From NCBI GenBank assembly GCA_903813345.2, contig CAIIXF020000220.1, positions 1 through 25,000 on the forward strand: a stretch of DNA of 25,000 nucleotides. The letters run 5' to 3'. The position numbers were made by a program, and so were the translations under genes. Position 1 is the stretch's first letter; each line of letters starts with the position of its first letter. The DNA is from Owenia fusiformis. Lineage: Eukaryota > Annelida > Polychaeta > Sabellida > Oweniidae. This document shows, piece after piece, positions 20,086-25,000 of the stretch. A model generated the notes under the pieces. That model made no database searches. It saw nothing but the letters and a program-made list of their open reading frames with translations, and had not been told where the DNA came from.

Positions 20086-21145
20086 CATCCTTCCTTCCTA
20101 TCCTGTCTGATCATATCCTTCCTATGTATCCTTCCTTCCTATCCTTTCCTTCCTATCCTATCCTTCCTTCCTATTCTATATCCTATCCTATGTCATATCC
20201 TATATCTATCCTATATCCTATCGTATATCCTATCCAATCCTATCCTTCTTTCCTATCCTTCCTATCCTACCCTTCCTTCCTATCCTATACTATCCTATCG
20301 TTTCTTCCTATTCTATCCTATCCTTCCTTCCTATTCTGGAAGGAAGGATGGGATAGGATAGGAAGGAAGGATAGGATAAGAAGGATAGGAAAGAGGGATA
20401 GGACTTGGCTTATTCTGGACGACTCGGCTATATCCCACCTATCCCACCTATCCTATTCAATCCTATCCTTCTTTCCTATCCTTCCTATCCTATCCTATCC
20501 TTCCTTCCTTCCTTCCTTCCTATCCCATCCTTCCTATTCTGTCCTATCTTATTCTTTCTTCGGATTCTATCATATCCTATTCTATCCTTCCTATCCTATC
20601 CTATACTATCCTATCCTTTCTTCCTATTCTGTCCTATCCTTCCTATCCTATGAATTCATCCATTCATCCATCAATTTATCCATCCATCGGCTTATTCTGG
20701 ATGACTCGGCTTATTCTGGAAGACTCAGCCTATTCTGGATGACTTGGCTATTTTGGATGACTCGACTATAATATCCATCCCACCTATCCTATCCAATCCT
20801 ATCCTTCTTTCCTATCCATCCTATCCTATCCTTCCTTCCTATCCTATCCTACCCTTCCTATTCTGTCCTATCTTATTCTTTCTTCGGATTCTATTGTATA
20901 CTATTCTATCCTTCCTATCCTATCCTACCTTTTCTATTCTGTCCTATCTTATTCTTTCTTCGGATTCTATTGTAAACTATCCTATCCTTCCTATCTATCC
21001 TTCTTTCCTATCTTTTCCTTCCTATCCTATCCTATCATATCCTTTCTTCTTATTCTATCCTATCCTTCTCTCTTATTCTATCCTATCGTTCCTTCCTATT
21101 CTATCCTATCTTACCTCCCTATTTTATTCATCCATCTTTTTTTGG
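20086..21145. repeat. Pyrimidine satellite arrays (CCTATCC/CCTTCC) with TGACTC-unit interruptions
   Basis: Irregular tandem CCTATCC and CCTTCC words fill most of this region. It is interrupted by a purine-strand block at 20,337-20,402, by ATCCATCC words, and by 19-bp GGATGACTCGGCTTATTCT-like units at about 20,690-20,770. The long plus-strand frames here translate to Tyr/Pro/Ser/Ile/Leu periodic peptides and are not genes. Confidence 0.85.
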
Positions 21146-21187
21146 ATGACTCAGCTTATTCTGGATGACTCGGCTAAAAAAGGTCTT

Positions 21188-21236
21188 AATCTGGAGTCTG
21201 AAATTGAACTTCGTTCAATTTCCAAAGTCTAGTTAT
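21188..21236. repeat. Right-end motif of the repeat block, first occurrence
   Basis: AATCTGGAGTCTGAAATTGAAC followed by a TTCAATTT inverted copy and AAGTCTAGTTAT. The motif recurs at 22,786-22,832 and 24,594-24,641, each time after TGACTC units, so it marks unit ends. It carries a small hairpin (AAATTGAA/TTCAATTT). Confidence 0.7.
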
Positions 21237-21510
21237 TATTCTTTCTCTCTTGTCACGTTTTCTCGGTAACTAGAAGGACTTACTTAAATCTGCTAACACA
21301 GTCAACTAGGTAATGAGGCCTAGTTTCTGGGAAATTAGGTCAACTTTTTATCTAGGTCAAAGGTCAAGAACTAGGTCAAATCGTGGTTTTTCACTATTTT
21401 ACAAGTTTTCTCAGTCGTCCTTCGGTATTTTCACTCCGGGTTTTTTTCATCATGTTCCTTAGAAAAAGCTTATTACGAATGGTAAACCGTTTTTTGATTA
21501 CTCTTACCGA
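21236..21510. repeat. Diverged copy of the repeat-block body
   Basis: It follows a right-end motif and begins with TTATTCTTTCTCTCTTGTCACG, then shows the same order of words as copy 1 (TTTTCTCGGTAAC, TTTTTATCTAGG, a perfect AGGTCA-A-AGGTCA at 21,354-21,366), but with many differences. Confidence 0.65.
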
Positions 21511-22660
21511 TTTTGAGATATGGTGTCCGAAAAGTAGGTCAGAACATAAAAAGTTCTCCAAATTCAACGTGTGAATCATCAAATAAGTGTAGAATTATCT
21601 CAGGAATCCGAATCTGCAAACAAAATTTCGATCCGACTTCCGGTTCGGAAGTTATTGCGTTTTGAAATCTCAAAAATCGCTAAATTTGGTGCCCATGTTA
21701 AGCCAATGGGAAAAAAGACTTTTTCGAAGTGTAAAATACAAGATATAGACTGAGTACAGCTTAACATAATGAATGCCTAGAAAAGAAGGGGACCTCAAAA
21801 GCTACATAGCTTCAAAATTTGGACACCAAAATGCCTAGGTCAAAATCTAGGTCAAATTCATAGTTTTTCCTCATTTTTACGATTCTGACACTACACTTTA
21901 ATAATTTGCTTCAAAATTTTGTAAACAGGTAGCAAAGAGTGTGCTAATAGTGTTAGCCTTTTGCCGTCAGAAAGTATTTTGACCCACTTTTGAGATATGG
22001 TGTCCGAAATGTAGGTCAAAATAAAAAGTTCTCCAAATTTAACATATGAGCTATGAAATAAGAGTAGAATTTTCTCAGGAATCTGAATCTGCAAACTAAA
22101 TTTCGATCTGACTGCCGGTTCGGAAGTTAAAGCGTTTTGAAATCTCAAAAATCGCTCAATTTGGTGCACCATGTTAAGTCAATGGGAAAAAAGACTTTTT
22201 TGAAGTGTAAAATACAAGATATAGACTGGGTAAAGCTCAACATAATGAACTATTATTAAAGAAGGGGACCTCAAAAGCTACATAGCTTCAAAATTTGGAC
22301 ACCAAAATGCCTAGGTCAAAATCTAGGTCAAATTCATAGTTTTTCCTTATTTTTACGATTCTGACACTACACTTTAATAATTTGCTTCAAAATTTTGTAT
22401 ACAGGTAGCAAAGAGTGTGCTAATAGTGTTAGCCTTTTGCCGTCAGAAAGTATTTTGACCCACTTTTGAGATATTTGTGTCCGAAAAGTAGGTCAAAGTA
22501 AAAAGTTCTCCATATTTAACGTATGAGTTATGAATTAAAAGTAGAAATGTCTCAGGAATCCAAATCTTTAAACCAAATTTTGATCCACCTTCTGATTAGA
22601 TAGTTATAGCAGTTTGAAGTCTCGGAAAGTCGATATGATGATATCCCCATGTTAAGCCAA
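21511..22660. repeat. Tandem 476-bp repeat, about 2.4 copies
   Basis: Copies begin with TTTTGAGATAT at about 21,511, 21,988 and 22,464, the third partial. The first two are very similar through the shared words GGGGACCTCAAAAGCTACAT and CCTAGGTCAAAATCTAGGTC. The sequence is non-coding. Confidence 0.8.
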
Positions 22661-22704
22661 TGGAGTCGAAGATAACATTCTTAAAAGTTGTCTAAATGTC
22701 TATA

Positions 22705-22832
22705 TTCTAGCTGACTCAGCTTATTCTGAATGACTCAGCTTACAAGTTACAAGTAATTGGATGACTCAGCTTGAAAAAAGGTTTAAATCTGGAGTCTTAA
22801 ATTGAACTTGTTCAATTTACATGTCTAGTTAT
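22705..22832. repeat. Three TGACTCAGC units and second right-end motif
   Basis: Three TGACTCAGCTT words, a doubled ACAAGTTACAAGTAA-like stretch, and then AAATCTGGAGTCTTAAATTG with its inverted partner. It closes the middle unit of the block before copy 2 of the body. Confidence 0.65.
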
Positions 22833-22841
22833 TATTCTTTA

Positions 22842-23339
22842 TTATTCTTTCCCAGTTTTCTCGATAACCATAAGACTTCCAATAAAGATCATTATTCAGT
22901 CAATTTATGTCCAGTATCTAGTTCCTCGGAAACTGGGTCAAATTTTTATCTAGGTCAAAGGTCAAGAACTAGGTCAAATCTTACATTTTCAACATTCTGT
23001 CATTTATCTTCGTCGTTGTTTATCGTAATTCCTAAATCTTTTTTTCATCATGTAGCTTAGAAAAAGCCAAAGCAAAGATATGACATTAGATTTTTGATTA
23101 CGCTTACCGATTTTGAAATATAGCGTCCAGAAAGTAGGTCAAAATGAAAAGTTCTCCAAATTTAACATCTGAGACATGAATTAAGGGTAGAATTTACTCA
23201 GGAATCCGAATCTGCAAATCAAATTTCGATCCGACTCCCGGTTCGAAAGTTATGGCGTTTTGAAATTTCGAGAAAAATCGATCTGATGATATCCTTATAG
23301 AAAGTCAAGAGTAGCGAAGAAAATATAGAAAAAATCATC
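22842..23339. repeat. Repeat-block body, copy 2
   Basis: It matches copy 1 at a constant 3,254-bp offset, with no net insertion or deletion after about 22,931. It contains a perfect AGGTCA-A-AGGTCA at 22,952-22,964 and runs straight into a pyrimidine array that starts with the same words as after copy 1. Confidence 0.8.
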
Positions 23340-24480
23340 AATCCTTCCTTCCTATCCTGTCTGATCATATCCTTCCTATCTATCCTTCCTTCCTATCCTT
23401 TCCTTCCTATCCTATCCTTCCTTCCTATTCTATATCCTATCCTATATCCTATCCTATATCTATCCTATATCCTATCCTTCTTTCCTATCCTTCTTTCCTA
23501 TCCTTCCTATCCTATCCTTCCTTCCTATCCTATACTATCCTATCGTTTCTTCCTATTCTATCCTATCCTTCCTTCCTATTCTGGAAGGAAGGATAGGATA
23601 AGAAGGAAGGATAGGATAAGAAGGATAGGAAAGAGGGATAGGACTGGACGACTTGGCTTATTCTGGACGACTCGGATATATCCATCCCGCCTATCCTATT
23701 CAATCCTATCCTTCTTTACTTCCTTCCTTCCTATCCCATCCTTCCTATTCTGTCCTATCTTATTCTTTCTTCGGATTCTATCATTTCCTATTCTATCCTT
23801 CCTATCCTATCCTATCCTTTCTTCCTATTCTGTCCTGTCCTATGAATTCATCCATTCATCCATCAATCCATCCATCCATCGGCTTATTCTGGATGACTCG
23901 GCTTATTCTGGATGACTCAGCCTATTCTGGATGACTTGGCTATTTTGGATGACTCGACTATAATATCCATCCCACCTATCCTATCCAATCCCATCCTTCT
24001 TTCCTATCCTTCCTATCCTATCCTTCCTTCCTATCCTATCCCATCCTTCCTATTCTGTCCTATCTTATTCTTTCTTCGGATTATATCGTATACTATTCTA
24101 TCCTTCCTATCCTATCCTATACTATCCCATCCTTCCTATTCTATCCTATCCTTCATCCCTATTCTGTCTTATCCTTCCTATCCTATCAATCCATCCATTC
24201 ATCCATCAATCCATCGGCTTATTATGGATGACTCGGCTTATTCTGGATGACTCAGCTTATTCTGGATGACTTGGCTTATTCTGGAATACTCGGCTATATC
24301 CATCCCACCTATCCTATCCAATCCTATCCTTTTTTCCTATCCTTCCTATCCTATCCTTCCTATTCTGTCCTATCTTATTCTTTCTTCCGATTCTATCGTA
24401 TCCTATTCTATCCTTTCTTCCTATTCTATCCTATCCTTCCTCCTATCAATCCATCCATTCATCCATCAGTCCTGCCATCC
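23340..24480. repeat. Second set of pyrimidine satellite arrays
   Basis: This set has the same organisation as the first: CCTATCC/CCTTCC words, a purine-strand block at about 23,582-23,645, ATCCATCC words, and clusters of the 19-bp TGACTC unit at about 23,882-23,960 and 24,222-24,300. No gene. Confidence 0.85.
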
Positions 24481-24593
24481 ACCTGCTTATTCTGGATGAC
24501 TCGGCTTATGCTGGATGACTCAGCTTACTCTGGATGACTTGGCTTATTCTGGATGACTCGGCTTATTTTGGATGACTCAGCTTAAAAAGTCTA
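24481..24593. repeat. Five 19-bp GGATGACTC(G/A)GCTTATTCT-like units
   Basis: Five tandem units, each with TGACTCGGC, TGACTCAGC or TGACTTGGC. They precede the last right-end motif (24,594-24,641). This is the longest uninterrupted run of the unit in the window. Confidence 0.8.
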
Positions 24594-24641
24594 AATCTGG
24601 AGTCTGAAATTGAACTTGTTCAATTTCCAAAGTCTAGTTAT

Positions 24642-24828
24642 ATTTTGTCTTGCTGTATTTTAACTGACTTATGTTGTTATTTTGCATATGTCATGCTGTA
24701 AATATTTTATATTTTTGTAGTTAGTTTAATCTAGTTTAAGTTATTTTTTGTAAATTGTATATTGTACTGAGTAATATGTCATTGTAATGACATCAAAGAT
24801 TCAATAAAAGATATATAGTATTACATAC
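24642..24828. other. AT-rich stretch with a plus-strand AATAAA and a palindrome
   Basis: This stretch resembles 3'-untranslated sequence on the plus strand: T-rich, with AATAAA near 24,802 and a perfect ATGTCATT-GT-AATGACAT palindrome at 24,776-24,793. No coding frame leads into it within the window, so it could equally be intron sequence of the minus-strand gene. Confidence 0.3.
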
Positions 24829-25000
24829 CTAGCAAAGCATTTGAATGAAAGTCAATGGAGCTGAAGGTCGGCTATATATTCCTGTATAGCCGCCAAACTT
24901 TTTACCATGACAATCTTATATGATGTCATAACATGTAAACAAATTGATTTTGACTGTCGGTCCGTTGTCACAAGCGTTGTCACAAGCTCGGGCTATATTG
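24829..25000 (-). promoter_or_regulatory. Candidate 5' untranslated exon and promoter region
   Basis: On the minus strand, GCTAG is followed by GTATGT at 24,828, a good donor that could pair with the acceptor before exon 1. The sequence to its right is less AT-rich and has an inverted repeat CGGCTATA/TATAGCCG (24,869-24,892) and two adjacent copies of GTTGTCACAAGC (24,964-24,987). No transcription start can be placed; this is inference from splice logic. Confidence 0.3.

Noticed and set aside
20124-21232. Long plus-strand frames (up to 215 codons) of Tyr/Pro/Ser/Ile/Leu-rich peptide
   Set aside because: They are translations of the CCTATCC/CCTTCC satellite, are open in more than one frame and have no domain or splice context. 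The same holds for frames at 23,653-24,537.
24798-24812. Poly(A) signal of a plus-strand gene
   Set aside because: AATAAA occurs in AT-rich sequence with no upstream coding exon in the window, so it is noted only as a possibility.

Overview
This looks like nuclear DNA of an invertebrate animal. It is AT-rich, with short introns (263 to 954 bp), GT-AG splice sites, and no operon layout or bacterial gene density. Repeats built on AGGTCA/TGACCT words and a short intronic inverted-repeat element carrying GGACAGACAG-like sequence recall dispersed repeats of bivalve molluscs. A mollusc or other lophotrochozoan is my best guess, inferred from repeat style and not proven.

One gene dominates positions 1 to about 18,855, on the minus strand. 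Six coding exons can be joined by clean splice sites with matching phases: 18832..18388, 17433..13706, 13357..13122, 12858..12656, 12330..12208 and 11896..1. The last exon is still open at the left edge. The joined frame encodes at least 5,543 residues, most of them in one uninterrupted exon of at least 11.9 kb. The product has about 70 C2H2-type zinc fingers in several clusters, separated by disordered linkers (Ser/Thr/Asn-rich, poly-Gln, acidic). The last cluster holds 12 tandem three-finger modules, and the middle finger of every module has the spacing C-X1-C-X12-H-X4-H instead of C-X2-C. With basic nuclear-localisation-like stretches, the overall build suggests a nuclear DNA- or chromatin-binding protein. 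I do not recognise a named orthologue.

From about 19,400 to 24,640, upstream of the first coding exon, lies a composite repeat block. It holds three 51-bp units that each contain a perfect hairpin, a roughly 450-bp body present in two near-identical copies 3,254 bp apart plus diverged copies, a 476-bp tandem repeat, long CCTATCC/CCTTCC pyrimidine arrays with two abrupt switches to the purine complement, and arrays of a 19-bp GGATGACTCGGCTTATTCT unit. The block has no protein gene; its long plus-strand reading frames are satellite translations. Because exon 1 starts at an apparent splice acceptor, the block probably sits in a 5' intron whose donor may be near 24,829. The last 360 bp may hold a 5' untranslated exon and promoter.

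I saw no tRNA, rRNA, CRISPR array, transposase or reverse transcriptase.
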